From: Bacteroidales bacterium
Lineage (GTDB): Bacteria > Bacteroidota > Bacteroidia > Bacteroidales > UBA1715
Length of the DNA: 5,985 nt
Assembly (NCBI GenBank): GCA_017618935.1
Contig: JAFZTG010000135.1
Span: forward strand, 1-5,985
Direction of reading: 5' to 3'
A program made the position numbers and the translations under genes. The stretch's first letter is position 1. Each line of letters begins with the position of its first letter. The notes beneath the pieces were generated by a model. It was not told the DNA's origin. It saw only the letters and a program-made list of their open reading frames with translations, and made no database searches. Shown here in pieces: positions 5,907 through 5,985 of this stretch.

Positions 5907-5985
5907 ATGAAAAAAAGATGTCTATTTCTGATTGTTTGTGTGTTTTTGTCGGTAATAGGTTTTGCGCAGCCTAAAAACATTATTC
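5907..5985 (+). CDS. N-terminus of an exported protein (truncated by the window edge)
   Basis: The ATG at 5907 opens a frame that runs off the right edge and encodes 26 residues. MKKRC followed by a hydrophobic core (LFLIVCVFLSVI) and GFA then Gln21 is a clear Sec signal peptide with a signal peptidase I site at 20/21. No lipobox is present: the cysteines at 5 and 11 are not in an L-A/S-G/A-C context. Only six mature residues are visible (QPKNII), so the family is unknown. It is divergent from the 826-aa T9SS cargo gene across a 198-bp gap with a promoter candidate on each side. The context makes another secreted or surface protein likely. Confidence 0.8.
   Translation, partial: MKKRCLFLIVCVFLSVIGFAQPKNII

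Noticed and set aside
1..5985. CRISPR arrays, tRNA/rRNA genes, insertion sequences, attachment sites
   Set aside because: I found no regularly spaced DNA repeats, no cloverleaf-like segment in the intergenic regions, and no transposase or integrase motifs.

Overview
The window looks like chromosomal DNA of a Bacteroidota bacterium, most likely Bacteroidales. The evidence is low-to-moderate GC content, no Shine-Dalgarno-like leaders, several TAnnTTTG (-7 type) promoter matches, a Bacteroidota-type SRPBCC protein, two proteins ending in type IX secretion (T9SS) type A C-terminal domains, and SprB-like repeats. Genus and species cannot be told from the sequence.

Layout. Positions 1-2056 (+ strand) form a tightly packed housekeeping unit: the C-terminal end of an unidentified gene, then asparaginyl-tRNA synthetase (asnS) after a 3-bp gap, then a 145-aa SRPBCC-fold protein whose ATG overlaps the asnS stop by one base (TAATG). 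A 10-bp perfect hairpin lies just inside the SRPBCC reading frame. Positions 2067-5708 (- strand) converge on this unit and hold two exported modular beta-sandwich proteins. The upstream one (826 aa) has a signal peptide, a possible cadherin/Ig-like domain, three SprB-like repeats, two Fn3-like domains and a T9SS tail. The downstream one (359 aa) is a shorter relative of its C-terminal part. Between them is a strong intrinsic terminator with a UUCG loop, and its U-tract runs directly into a TAnnTTTG promoter match for the downstream gene. Positions 5709-5906 are a divergent promoter region. A third exported protein begins at 5907 (+) and is cut by the window edge.

How the genes work together. 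The left unit serves translation (Asn-tRNA charging) with a coupled protein of unknown ligand. The right part looks like a cluster of cell-surface or secreted T9SS cargo. The two complete cargo genes appear to be separate transcription units, not one simple operon. I see no mobile element, CRISPR array, tRNA or rRNA, and no clearly new defence or metabolic system. The most interesting signals are the terminator/promoter overlap, the intragenic hairpin at the asnS junction, the possible duplicated tail-like domain in the 359-aa protein, and Gln at the predicted +1 position of all three signal peptides.
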